Assembly (NCBI GenBank): GCA_024998645.1
Contig: JACOEJ010000025.1
Coordinates: 1 to 36,569, forward strand
Length of the DNA stretch: 36,569 nt
Reading direction: 5' to 3'
DNA from: Nitrospira sp.
Lineage (GTDB): Bacteria > Nitrospirota > Nitrospiria > Nitrospirales > Nitrospiraceae
A program made the translations under genes and the position numbers. Under the pieces are notes generated by a model that saw nothing but the letters and a program-made list of their open reading frames with translations, ran no database searches and was not told where the DNA came from. Below are positions 15,399 to 23,631 of this stretch, piece after piece (position 1 is the stretch's first letter; every line of letters begins with the position of its first letter).

Positions 15399-16534
15399 GT
15401 GTTGCCGTTCAGACGCGGGAAGGTGCGTTGATCCTCGACTCCCACAAATTGTCGTACCATATGGATCGTGTCGAAGCCTGGGAAGCCGGCGAGCGCATCG
15501 CTCCGGTCAGTGTGGATATGGCCCTGACCCGGGCGTGCGGAGCGATGTGCTCATTCTGCTATGCCATGATGCAGGAGTCTCAGGCGCGGAGCAGCGTCAG
15601 CGTTCCCCGAGCCCTCAACCTTCTCGATGATTTCGCGGCGGTCGGCATACGGAGCGTATCGCTGGTCTCGGATGGGGAAAGCACCTTATCGAATGCCTAC
15701 GTGCCGTTTATTCAACATGCAGCCAAGCTGGGCATTGATGTCGGCAATGCGACGAACGGGTGGGAGTGGGAACCGGAGAAGATCGAGCAGGTCTTGCCCC
15801 ATCTCACCTGGGTTCGTTTCACGGTTGCCGCCGGCAGACCGGAAAGTTATGCAGACATCATGTACAAAGGGCCTGAGCATACGAAAGTCTTTGACCGGGC
15901 TATGGAGCACATCCGGTATGCGGTGGAGTTGAAGCGCCGCAAGTCTCTGTCCGTCACGCTCGGTATCCAGATGGTGCTGATGCCGAGTCTGAAAGAGGAG
16001 ATTATTCCCTTTGCCCAGCTTGGGCTTGACCTCGGGGTGGATTATGCCGTGATCAAGCACTGCTCGGATGATGAACAGCATACATTGGGGATCGACTACA
16101 GCCAATATGAGAGCCTTCATGGCTTGCTTGTGCAAGCAGAGTCGATGAGCAACGAGCGCACAAAAGTTATCGTCAAATGGAACAAAATCAAAGACGGGGA
16201 TAAGCCCTCGTACAAGCGTTTCTACGGTCCCCAGTTTCTGCTGCAAATCAGCGGCAGCGGTCTCGTGGCTCCTTCGGGGATGTTTTTTAACGCGCGATAC
16301 TCCAAACTCCATATCGGCAACTTTACGGAAGAGCGGTTCATCGACATTTGGAAATCAGACCGCTATTGGCGGGCTATGAATTACCTGGCCTCTCCCGCTT
16401 TCGATGCGCAGACGATGATGGGGACCCTGCCGATTCAGCACTACGTCAGCGTGGCGCTCGACAATCATGCCAAAGGAATCGCGCGGATACAGCCGGGCAC
16501 AGGTGAGAAGCCGCTCCATGTAAACTTCTTGTGA
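15395..16534 (+). CDS. Radical SAM protein, paralogue lacking auxiliary cysteines
   Basis: 379 residues. CGAMCSFC (Cys 48, 52, 55) is the radical SAM motif, at the same residue numbers as in the gene at 8718. It has SDGESTL in place of [16 protein letters not shown], then VDYAVIKHCSDDEQH, alignable with [15 protein letters not shown] of the first copy. It opens with LDSHKLSYHMDRV and ends HVNFL, matching the first protein at both ends. Unlike it, the C-terminal half has no cysteine at the SPASM positions: the GCSAYL region reads APSGMFFNARYSK and the CRKNC region reads LPIQHYVSV. It should therefore hold only the SAM cluster. Its reaction is unknown. The gene closes the E1/radical SAM module before a 253-bp gap. 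Confidence 0.88.
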   Translation: MSVAVQTREGALILDSHKLSYHMDRVEAWEAGERIAPVSVDMALTRACGAMCSFCYAMMQESQARSSVSVPRALNLLDDFAAVGIRSVSLVSDGESTLSNAYVPFIQHAAKLGIDVGNATNGWEWEPEKIEQVLPHLTWVRFTVAAGRPESYADIMYKGPEHTKVFDRAMEHIRYAVELKRRKSLSVTLGIQMVLMPSLKEEIIPFAQLGLDLGVDYAVIKHCSDDEQHTLGIDYSQYESLHGLLVQAESMSNERTKVIVKWNKIKDGDKPSYKRFYGPQFLLQISGSGLVAPSGMFFNARYSKLHIGNFTEERFIDIWKSDRYWRAMNYLASPAFDAQTMMGTLPIQHYVSVALDNHAKGIARIQPGTGEKPLHVNFL

Positions 16535-16697
16535 CAATGCCTCGGGCTGTGCTCCTTTCTCAAGACGAGTGTTGTACATGCCTTCCGTGAACTGCCCGTC
16601 GGCAGTCGAGTTCCCGCCACCTTTCCGAGCTTTTGCATCGGCTTGAATCGCAATAACTAGACGACTGCGCGACGGCAATCAGCGCCGCCTACACAGC

Positions 16698-16741
16698 TCG
16701 CCTTTTCTGTTGCCTCCGTAGCAGAGGAACAGATAAGGCGA
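16698..16741. other. Long imperfect hairpin between modules
   Basis: The arms TCGCCTTTTCTGTT (16698-16711) and AACAGATAAGGCGA (16728-16741) pair at 13 of 14 positions. Inside them CCTC and GAGG add four more pairs with a one-base bulge, giving about 17 paired positions. No T-run follows, so it is not a classic intrinsic terminator. The 253-bp gap around it (16535-16787) shows no other gene. It may be a terminator for the radical SAM unit, an RNA processing site, or a relic of a palindromic repeat. Confidence 0.6.
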
Positions 16742-16787
16742 AGGGATTTCCACAATAGCGACCTGCCCTACGCGGATACGGGACATC

Positions 16788-18611
16788 TTGCAGTTGCAAA
16801 AAAACCAACCAGATATAGTGACAGGCGATCGTAAAATTGCTGTTGCCACTATTTTCCTGGAGTTCCTGAACAGTTATCCAAAGCAATTTGGACTTCTGTT
16901 TGCGCTCCTGACCATCGAGGGGGTCTCTGCAGGTCTCACAATTCTGCTGGTCGTGCCGGTAGCAGATTTCATGCTTGATCCGTCCTTGTCGAACCCGAGT
17001 CGGGTGACGCGGGTTGTGCTGGAGGGATTGCATGCTGTGGGCTGGCCGCCGGTTTTCTGGGTGTTGGGCGGCCTGTTCGTGTTTTCGCATTTTATCAAGG
17101 GTCTTCTGGACGTCACGATTCGCTATGCCATCCTTAAGCTGAAATATGCAGTTGTTCGCGGGTTGTTCAGCGAGGCGCTGGGAGTGTTTTTTAGAGCGCG
17201 GTGGGATTTTTTCAGCAGTGCCGCCAACGGCAAATTATTGAATACGTTCAACCGTGAGCTGGGCACCATCGGCGATGCGATGGGCAATCTCGCCAACCTG
17301 TTTGCTCAAGTGATCCAGCTCTTCATTTTCCTCGCTGTGCCTCTCTGGCTGAACCCGAAGCTGACACTGACGGCGCTCGGGCTGGCCATGCTGTTCGGAT
17401 TTCCGTTCCTGCTGCTGCACCGTGTCGTGTACCGGCTCGGGAAGCTGAACACGGAGACGGCCAATCTGGCTATCGGCCGGCTGGGGGAATTGCTGGGCGC
17501 AGCTAAGCTCGTGCTCGGGTTCGGCCGGCAGAGGCAGGCACTCGATCACTATCTGCACACATTTGATAAGCATGTCAGCGCCACGTTGCAGTCACAGACC
17601 CTGGCGACAGCAGTCCCCAGGCTTTTTCAGCCTCTGGCGATGCTGGCCATGATGATCGCTATCGGATCCGTGATGGGAAGCCAATCGTCCGTTTCCGAGC
17701 TGGGGGCAGTCATGTGGAGTTTCCTGGGGGCCTTGCCGATTCTTTCCGCATTACTGCAGGGCAACATTTATCTCAGCAACCTCCGGCCCAGCTATGAGCA
17801 GCTGGTATCTTTACGTGAGAACGCCGCCAATTTTGAGGAGATCAGTGGAGAACGTCCATTTTCCAGGCTCACGCATGGCATAGAGCTGAAATCCGTCAGT
17901 TTTTCCTATCCGGGCCGTTTGCAGACCCTGAATCAAATAAATCTGTGCATCCAAAAGGGTGACATGGTGGCGTTGGTAGGTGAGTCGGGTTCCGGGAAAT
18001 CTACAGTTATTGACCTGGTGCTGGGACTTCAGATTCCGGATCAGGGGCATGTGCTGATCGACGGGGTTCCGCTGGGTCAATGGCAACAAAACACGTTCAG
18101 AGAACGGGTGGGATATGTGCCTCAAGACCCCATCCTCTTTCATGCCAGCATTCGCGACAATCTATTATGGTCATTTGAAAAAGCAACGGAAGCCGACCTG
18201 TGGGCCGCGTTGAAACTAGCCAATGCCGATGTCTTCGTTCGCGAGCTGCCATCGGGGCTCGATACAATCGTGGGGGATCGCGGCACCCGTCTCTCCGGAG
18301 GCCAACGTCAGCGCGTCGCCCTTGCCAGGGCACTATTGCGGAAACCGGATCTGTTGATTCTGGATGAGGCGACCAGTGCCCTTGATTCGGAATCTGAACG
18401 GCTTATCCAGCAATCGATCGACCGGGTTGCGCAGGATACGACCATTCTTGTCGTTGCCCACCGGTTATCGACCATTGCAAGGGCGCACAGAGTCTATGTG
18501 TTACATCAAGGGAGAATTCTCGAGGAGGGACCGTTCTCGGAGTTGGCTCAGCGCCCTTCCGGAGCATTAAGCGCGATGCTTGCGACGCAATCGGTTACGG
18601 ATAACCCATGA
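16788..18611 (+). CDS. ABC exporter with fused membrane and ATPase domains, PglK/MsbA-like
   Basis: 607 residues. Starts at TTG 16788 with ACGGGA just upstream; TTG 16794 and GTG 16818 are alternatives. The membrane half (about 20-330) shows several hydrophobic segments, for example around LTILLVVPVADF, VFWVLGGLFVF, LFIFLAVPLWL and MLAMMIAIGSVMG. The ATPase half has Walker A GESGSGKST (398-406), Q-loop YVPQDP, signature LSGGQ (502-506), Walker B LLILDEATSAL (522-532, DE at 526-527) and AHRLSTI. Homodimeric exporters of this type flip lipid-linked oligosaccharides or lipid A. In this setting a flippase for the surface glycan, or for a lipid-linked unit carrying legionaminic acid, is likely. 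The stop overlaps legB. Confidence 0.88.
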   Translation: MQLQKNQPDIVTGDRKIAVATIFLEFLNSYPKQFGLLFALLTIEGVSAGLTILLVVPVADFMLDPSLSNPSRVTRVVLEGLHAVGWPPVFWVLGGLFVFSHFIKGLLDVTIRYAILKLKYAVVRGLFSEALGVFFRARWDFFSSAANGKLLNTFNRELGTIGDAMGNLANLFAQVIQLFIFLAVPLWLNPKLTLTALGLAMLFGFPFLLLHRVVYRLGKLNTETANLAIGRLGELLGAAKLVLGFGRQRQALDHYLHTFDKHVSATLQSQTLATAVPRLFQPLAMLAMMIAIGSVMGSQSSVSELGAVMWSFLGALPILSALLQGNIYLSNLRPSYEQLVSLRENAANFEEISGERPFSRLTHGIELKSVSFSYPGRLQTLNQINLCIQKGDMVALVGESGSGKSTVIDLVLGLQIPDQGHVLIDGVPLGQWQQNTFRERVGYVPQDPILFHASIRDNLLWSFEKATEADLWAALKLANADVFVRELPSGLDTIVGDRGTRLSGGQRQRVALARALLRKPDLLILDEATSALDSESERLIQQSIDRVAQDTTILVVAHRLSTIARAHRVYVLHQGRILEEGPFSELAQRPSGALSAMLATQSVTDNP

Positions 18612-19624
18612 AAACAACAAGCCATTGTTCGACGGTCCTTGTCACCGGAGCCGACGGGTTCATCGGTTCTCACCTGACCGAAGCCTTAGTTCGCGAGGGC
18701 TATAAAGTGAGAGCCTTCGTTCTCTACAACTCCTTCAATTCCTGGGGCTGGCTGGACCACTGTTCGCCCGACATCACGGGCCAATTCGAAGTCTTCGCCG
18801 GTGATGTCCGCGATCCGCACGGGGTCAAAGAGGCGATGAAGGGCTGCGATGCTGTGTTGCATCTCGCCGCGCTGATCGCCATCCCGTATTCGTACCATTC
18901 TCCCGACACCTATGTGGATACGAATGTGAAGGGTACTCTGAATGTGCTGCAGGCGGCGCGTGAGCTGGGAGTGAAGCGGGTGATCCACACCTCGACGAGC
19001 GAGGTCTACGGAACGGCGCGTTTTGTACCGATCACCGAAGAGCATCCGCTGCAGGGGCAGTCGCCATATTCGGCCACCAAGATTGCGGCGGACCAACTGG
19101 CCTATTCCTTCTACGCCTCGTTCGGGTTGCCTGTCGTCGTCGCCCGGCCTTTTAACACCTATGGACCACGCCAGTCGGCGCGTGCCGTGATTCCGACGAT
19201 CATCACCCAGATCGCGAGCGGCGAGCGAAAGATTAAACTCGGCGCGGTTTCACCCACCCGCGATTTCAACTATGTGCAGGATACGGTGGCCGGTTTTATT
19301 GCCGCGCTGCGCTCCGATCGTGGCCTGGGCGAAGTGATCAACTTCGGCAGCAACTTCGAAATTTCCATCGGCGATACCGCCCGGTTGATCGCTGAGGTGA
19401 TGCACGCCGACATCGAAATCCTCACGGACGAAGCGCGCCTGCGCCCCGAAAAATCCGAAGTTGAACGGTTATGGGCTGACAATACCAAGGCCAGGCAATT
19501 GTTCGGGTGGCAGCCGCGCTACGGCGACCGCGAGGGGCTCAAGCGCGGTTTGGCTGAAACCGCCGAATGGTTCGCGAAGTCGGGGCATCTGCGCGGCTAC
19601 AAGGCGGATATCTACAACCTGTGA
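18608..19624 (+). CDS. legB: NAD-dependent 4,6-dehydratase, legionaminic acid route (LegB)
   Basis: 338 residues from ATG 18608. The motif GADGFIGSHLTEALV is followed by YNSFNSWGWLD, a LegB-type signature, then TSTSEVYGTA and SPYSATKIAADQ (YxxxK). RPFNTYGPRQSARAVIPTIITQ and TRDFNYVQDT complete the extended SDR pattern. LegB makes the 4-keto-6-deoxy derivative of an N-acetylglucosamine nucleotide, the first step to 2,4-diacetamido-2,4,6-trideoxyglucose. The next genes supply every later Leg step. The presence of a PtmE-type enzyme suggests a GDP-linked substrate, as worked out for Campylobacter jejuni, but that is inferred from gene content only. Confidence 0.9.
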   Translation: MKTTSHCSTVLVTGADGFIGSHLTEALVREGYKVRAFVLYNSFNSWGWLDHCSPDITGQFEVFAGDVRDPHGVKEAMKGCDAVLHLAALIAIPYSYHSPDTYVDTNVKGTLNVLQAARELGVKRVIHTSTSEVYGTARFVPITEEHPLQGQSPYSATKIAADQLAYSFYASFGLPVVVARPFNTYGPRQSARAVIPTIITQIASGERKIKLGAVSPTRDFNYVQDTVAGFIAALRSDRGLGEVINFGSNFEISIGDTARLIAEVMHADIEILTDEARLRPEKSEVERLWADNTKARQLFGWQPRYGDREGLKRGLAETAEWFAKSGHLRGYKADIYNL

Positions 19625-20808
19625 AGAGCGGTGGCCTCTTGACTACGCTTCCGGACCGGGTCGTCGACGCAATACGTAGTGCTATCGGATCGGGTCCATC
19701 GGTTCTCCATGAACCTACCTTCAGCGGCAATGAGTGGCTGTATCTCAAGGAATGTCTCGATTCGACGTTCGTGTCTTCCGTAGGTAAGTTCGTTGACCGC
19801 TTTGAAGACGATCTGGCGCGCTTTACCGGTGTGAAGCATGCGGTTGCCGTCGTCAATGGCACGGCCGCGCTGCATATTGCGCTGAAGCTTGCGGGCGTGA
19901 AAGCCGACGATGAGGTCATGATCCCCGCCCTGACTTTTGTCGCCACGGCCAATGCTGTGACCTATTGCGGCGCGACACCGCATTTGGTCGACAGCGAGGT
20001 TCGCACCTTAGGTATTGATGCGGATAAACTGCGAGACTATCTTCGGGAGCACACTGAACAACGAGCCGGACAGTGTGTCAATCGGGCGACCGGCCGAGTC
20101 ATTCGGGCGGTTATCCCCATGCATACCTTCGGTCATCCGGTCGACCTGGATGGGCTGCTGGCAGCGGCGCACGATTACAATATAGCAGTGGTCGAGGACG
20201 CAGCCGAGTCGCTGGGCAGCTATTACCACGGGCGGCATACGGGCACCTTCGGGCTGATGGGGACGTTGAGTTTCAACGGCAACAAGACCATCACCACCGG
20301 CGGCGGCGGCGCGATTCTTACCGACGACGCAGCACTCGCCCGCCACGCCAAGCATCTGACGACCACCGCCAAATTACCGCATGCCTGGGAATACCGGCAT
20401 GACGAAATCGGCTATAACTATCGCCTGCCGAATCTGAACGCTGCCTTGGGTTGCGCCCAGTTGGAACAACTGCCGGCGTTGCTCGCATCCAAGAGGAAGT
20501 TGTTTGAGCGGTACCAGGCTGCATTTGCCCCGGTGGTTGGCGTGAGGATGGTGGCGGAGCCGGAGGCCTGTCGAAGCAACTATTGGCTGCAGACTCTGTT
20601 GCTGGCTGCCGGACAGGAAAGTCAGCGTGACCTTGTTTTGAAGGCCACCAACGCCGCCGGTTTCATGACGCGCCCTGCCTGGGTTCTGATGCATGAGCTG
20701 GCGCATTTCAAAGATTGCCCGTGCATGGACTTAGCCGTGGCCGAGTCGCTTTCGCGTCGGTTAATCAATCTGCCCAGCAGTGCAGGCCTGGCCCCTGTTG
20801 CGCTATGA
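19621..20808 (+). CDS. legC: LegC-type PLP-dependent aminotransferase
   Basis: 395 residues from GTG 19621, a GTGA overlap with legB; TTG 19639 is the alternative. FSGNEWLYLKECLDSTFVSS is the LegC beginning, followed by VNGTAALHIALKLAGV (cofactor phosphate loop), VVEDAAESLGSYY with the PLP-ring Asp, and SFNGNKTITTGGGG with Lys 222 as the Schiff-base lysine. Members of the DegT/DnrJ/EryC1 class with this wording aminate C4 of a 4-keto-6-deoxy sugar nucleotide. The product would be the 4-amino sugar that the NeuD-like gene next to it acetylates. Confidence 0.92.
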   Translation: MKSGGLLTTLPDRVVDAIRSAIGSGPSVLHEPTFSGNEWLYLKECLDSTFVSSVGKFVDRFEDDLARFTGVKHAVAVVNGTAALHIALKLAGVKADDEVMIPALTFVATANAVTYCGATPHLVDSEVRTLGIDADKLRDYLREHTEQRAGQCVNRATGRVIRAVIPMHTFGHPVDLDGLLAAAHDYNIAVVEDAAESLGSYYHGRHTGTFGLMGTLSFNGNKTITTGGGGAILTDDAALARHAKHLTTTAKLPHAWEYRHDEIGYNYRLPNLNAALGCAQLEQLPALLASKRKLFERYQAAFAPVVGVRMVAEPEACRSNYWLQTLLLAAGQESQRDLVLKATNAAGFMTRPAWVLMHELAHFKDCPCMDLAVAESLSRRLINLPSSAGLAPVAL

Positions 20809-21434
20809 GTGAAAAACGATTGATTGTCATCGGCGCAGGGGGACACGCTCATGCGTGTATTGATGTCATTGAGGAGCAGGGCATATACCGAATTGTTGGA
20901 TTGGTCGGTGTTCCGGAAGAAATCGACACTGACCATCTTGGGTACAGGGTCACCGCGATCGACAGCGATCTCCCACAGCTTGCCAAGAGTAGCCAATACG
21001 CCATTATTGCGGTGGGCCATATTCATTCACCTGCCCTCCGCATCCGTCTGTACCAACGCGCCATTGATCTTGGGTTTCACCTGCCGACGATTGTTGCTCC
21101 CACCGCGTACGTCTCCCGTCACGCTGTGATCGGCGCAGGGACCATTGTGATGCACGGAGCCACTGTCAATGCAGGTGCCAAAGTAGGAAACAATTGCATT
21201 ATCAACACCTGTGCAGTAGTTGAACACGATGTGACGGTCGCAGATCATTGTCACATCTCTACCGGTGCCATTCTCAACGGGGATGCGAAGGTCGGCAGCG
21301 GCAGCTTTGTCGGCAGCGGGAGTGTCGTGAAGGAAGGGGTTTCGATCGGTTCGGAGTGCATCATAGGCATGGGACTCGCCGTGCGGCACAATCAGGCCGA
21401 TACAACCCGATTTACAGGGAGCCGTAAATCATGA
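20805..21434 (+). CDS. NeuD/PglD-like sugar O/N-acetyltransferase (LegH role)
   Basis: 209 residues from ATG 20805 (ATGA overlap). The N-terminal Rossmann-like domain has VIGAGGHAHACIDVIEEQ; from about 95 the left-handed beta-helix hexapeptide repeats appear (VSRHAVIGAGTIVMHGATVNA, VGNNCIINTCAVVEHDV). His in VEHDV is the position of the catalytic base in PglD. The family acetylates the 4-amino group of UDP-4-amino-6-deoxy sugars in bacillosamine and legionaminic acid routes; some relatives O-acetylate sialic acid. No other acetyltransferase lies in this module, so the LegH step is the likely assignment. The N-acetylating role over O-acetylation is inferred from position. Confidence 0.85.
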   Translation: MSEKRLIVIGAGGHAHACIDVIEEQGIYRIVGLVGVPEEIDTDHLGYRVTAIDSDLPQLAKSSQYAIIAVGHIHSPALRIRLYQRAIDLGFHLPTIVAPTAYVSRHAVIGAGTIVMHGATVNAGAKVGNNCIINTCAVVEHDVTVADHCHISTGAILNGDAKVGSGSFVGSGSVVKEGVSIGSECIIGMGLAVRHNQADTTRFTGSRKS

Positions 21435-22438
21435 CAACTCATACGCTGATTATTGTCGAGGCCGGCGTCAATCATAATGGCGACATCCGGCTTGCCAAGC
21501 AAATGATCGATGTGGCCGCTGAGGCCGGTGCGGACCTCGTCAAGTTTCAGACCTTCAAGGCAGAGCGCCTTGTAACGCGTACGGCAAGAAAGGCCGGCTA
21601 CCAGAGCCAGACCACGAACAGCGAAGAATCCCAGTACGACATGCTTCGTTGTCTGGAACTGACCCCTGAGATGCACAAGGAGCTGATTTCCTACTGCGCA
21701 ACCCGCCATATCGGGTTTTTCTCTACCGGATTCGATATCGAGAGTATCGATTTGTTGGTGAGCCTCGGCCAGGATCGCTTCAAGATTCCGTCCGGCGAGA
21801 TTACCAATCTGCCGTATTTGCGCCATATCGGGCGCCTCGGGAAATGCGTCATTCTTTCAACCGGCATGGCGACACTCGGAGATATTGAGGCTGCCATCAC
21901 TGCCCTTGAACAGGCCGGCACCCCGCGCGCCAATATCACGGTTCTGCATTGCACCACTGAGTATCCTACGCCGATGAATGATGTGAATCTGCGAGCCATG
22001 CAGAGTATTCATGCCGCGTTTGGTGTGGCCGTCGGATATTCCGATCACACGCCGGGGATCGAGGTGGCCATTGCCGCCGTCGCCATGGGCGCCTCTATCA
22101 TTGAAAAGCACTTCACACTCGACCGCAATTTCCCCGGGCCTGATCACAAGGCCAGTCTCGAGCCGGCAGAACTGAAGGCTATGGTGACAGCCATCCGCAA
22201 TATTGAAGTGGCGCTTGGCGACGGCATTAAGCGGCTTACTCCGAGTGAGGCCGGGAACAGACCCGTTGCCAGGAAATCGTTGGTGGCCAGCCGGCCGATC
22301 AAGTCGGGAGAACTGTTCAGCATCGAAAACATCGCTGCGAAGAGGCCCGGTACAGGTATCTCTCCGATGCGTTGGGACGAGGTCATCGGCCGGCCCTCGC
22401 CCAGGGATTTCGGAGCCGATGAGTTGATCGAGCTATGA
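21431..22438 (+). CDS. legI: Legionaminic acid synthase, NeuB family
   Basis: 335 residues, ATGA overlap. VEAGVNHNGDIRLAKQMIDVA and VKFQTFKAERL open the TIM-barrel synthase domain, followed by SGEITNLPYLRHI, LSTGMATLGDIEAAI, VGYSDHTPGIEVAIAAVAMGA and IEKHFTLDRNFPGPDH. The last is a NeuB signature with metal and substrate contacts. The final 60 residues (RKSLVASRPIKSGELFS, AAKRPGTGISP) are the antifreeze-like SAF domain that closes over the active site. The enzyme condenses the 6-carbon diacetamido-trideoxymannose with phosphoenolpyruvate. The Leg rather than sialic or pseudaminic product is inferred from the neighbouring LegB/C/G set. Confidence 0.92.
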   Translation: MTTHTLIIVEAGVNHNGDIRLAKQMIDVAAEAGADLVKFQTFKAERLVTRTARKAGYQSQTTNSEESQYDMLRCLELTPEMHKELISYCATRHIGFFSTGFDIESIDLLVSLGQDRFKIPSGEITNLPYLRHIGRLGKCVILSTGMATLGDIEAAITALEQAGTPRANITVLHCTTEYPTPMNDVNLRAMQSIHAAFGVAVGYSDHTPGIEVAIAAVAMGASIIEKHFTLDRNFPGPDHKASLEPAELKAMVTAIRNIEVALGDGIKRLTPSEAGNRPVARKSLVASRPIKSGELFSIENIAAKRPGTGISPMRWDEVIGRPSPRDFGADELIEL

Positions 22439-23631
22439 CACGAAAGATTTGCGTCATAACCGGAACCAGGGCGGAATACGGCTTGCTGCGCCGGGTCATG
22501 CAGGGGATCAAGAGTGAGTCCGCGCTGACGCTTCAGGTCATTGCAACTGGTTCGCATTTGTCGCCGGACTTCGGTCTGACCTATCGGGAGATTGAACAGG
22601 ACGGATTCCGGATCGACCGCAAGGTCGAAATGCTTCTGAACTCGGATACGCCGGTCGGGATCGCAAAATCCATGGGGCTCGGCGTGATCGGTTTCGCCGA
22701 TGCATTGGCAGAACTGAAGCCTGATCTGCTGGTGGTGTTGGGTGACCGTTTCGAAATATTTGCCGCAGTGTCCACCGCCCTGGTCGCGCGCATTCCCGTC
22801 GCGCATCTGCACGGCGGCGAGGTGACGGAGGGGGCCTATGACGAAGCCTTCAGACATTCCATTACCAAGATGTCACACCTGCATTTTGTCGCAGCAGAGG
22901 AATACCGGAGGCGGGTGATCCAGCTTGGTGAGTCGCCCGACCGGGTGTTTCTAGTGGGAGGACTCGGCATCGATGCCATCTCGGGTTTGGAACTGATGGA
23001 TCGGCAGGCTCTGGAGACCGCGCTTGATTTCAAATTCGGTTCAAAAAATCTGCTCATCACCTTTCATCCGTCCACGCTGGAGGCGGAGGATGCCACAGGT
23101 CAGATGGCTGAACTGTTAGCTGTATTGGGCGATCTCCACGAAACGAACCTGATTTTCACCTTGCCGAATGCCGATACGGGCGGTCGCGCGTTAAGTCAAA
23201 TGGTTGAGGATTTTGTCGGACGACACCCGAATGCCCGGGCCTATGCCTCTTTAGGGCAGCTGCGCTACTTGTCCTGTATTGCTCAAGTAGATGGGGTGCT
23301 GGGGAATTCCTCGAGCGGCCTGCTCGAAGTGCCGGCATTCAAGAAGGGAACAATCAATATCGGTGATCGCCAACGCGGCCGGTTACAGGCCTCAAGCGTC
23401 ATCAATTGTCAGCCGAACAGGACCGCTATCAAGGCTGCATTGCAACGCCTCTATTCGAAGGACTTTCAATCCAGTCTGAGCACGGTCAGCAACCCCTATG
23501 GACAGGGGGGCGCAAGCGAGAAAATCATTGAAGCCTTGAAAAAATCGGACTTCTCCGGATTAACCAAAAAGCCGTTTCATAATCTGGAGTGGTCTGTCTT
23601 TTCGGACGGGACAAATGAGTCAATCAGCTGA
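22435..23631 (+). CDS. legG: Hydrolysing NDP-sugar 2-epimerase, NeuC/LegG family
   Basis: 398 residues from ATG 22435. ITGTRAEYGLLRRVM, GDRFEIFAAV, HLHGGEVTEGAYDEAFRHSITK, THFHPST-like wording (LITFHPSTLE), and GNSSSGLLEVP run in the order of the WecB/NeuC epimerases, with the catalytic acid and base pair expected from GDRFE and HGGE. It hydrolyses the nucleotide and inverts C2 of the diacetylated trideoxyhexose, giving the free sugar for LegI. It overlaps the PtmE gene by 17 nt. The nucleotide on the substrate (UDP or GDP) is not decided by the sequence. Confidence 0.9.
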   Translation: MTRKICVITGTRAEYGLLRRVMQGIKSESALTLQVIATGSHLSPDFGLTYREIEQDGFRIDRKVEMLLNSDTPVGIAKSMGLGVIGFADALAELKPDLLVVLGDRFEIFAAVSTALVARIPVAHLHGGEVTEGAYDEAFRHSITKMSHLHFVAAEEYRRRVIQLGESPDRVFLVGGLGIDAISGLELMDRQALETALDFKFGSKNLLITFHPSTLEAEDATGQMAELLAVLGDLHETNLIFTLPNADTGGRALSQMVEDFVGRHPNARAYASLGQLRYLSCIAQVDGVLGNSSSGLLEVPAFKKGTINIGDRQRGRLQASSVINCQPNRTAIKAALQRLYSKDFQSSLSTVSNPYGQGGASEKIIEALKKSDFSGLTKKPFHNLEWSVFSDGTNESIS

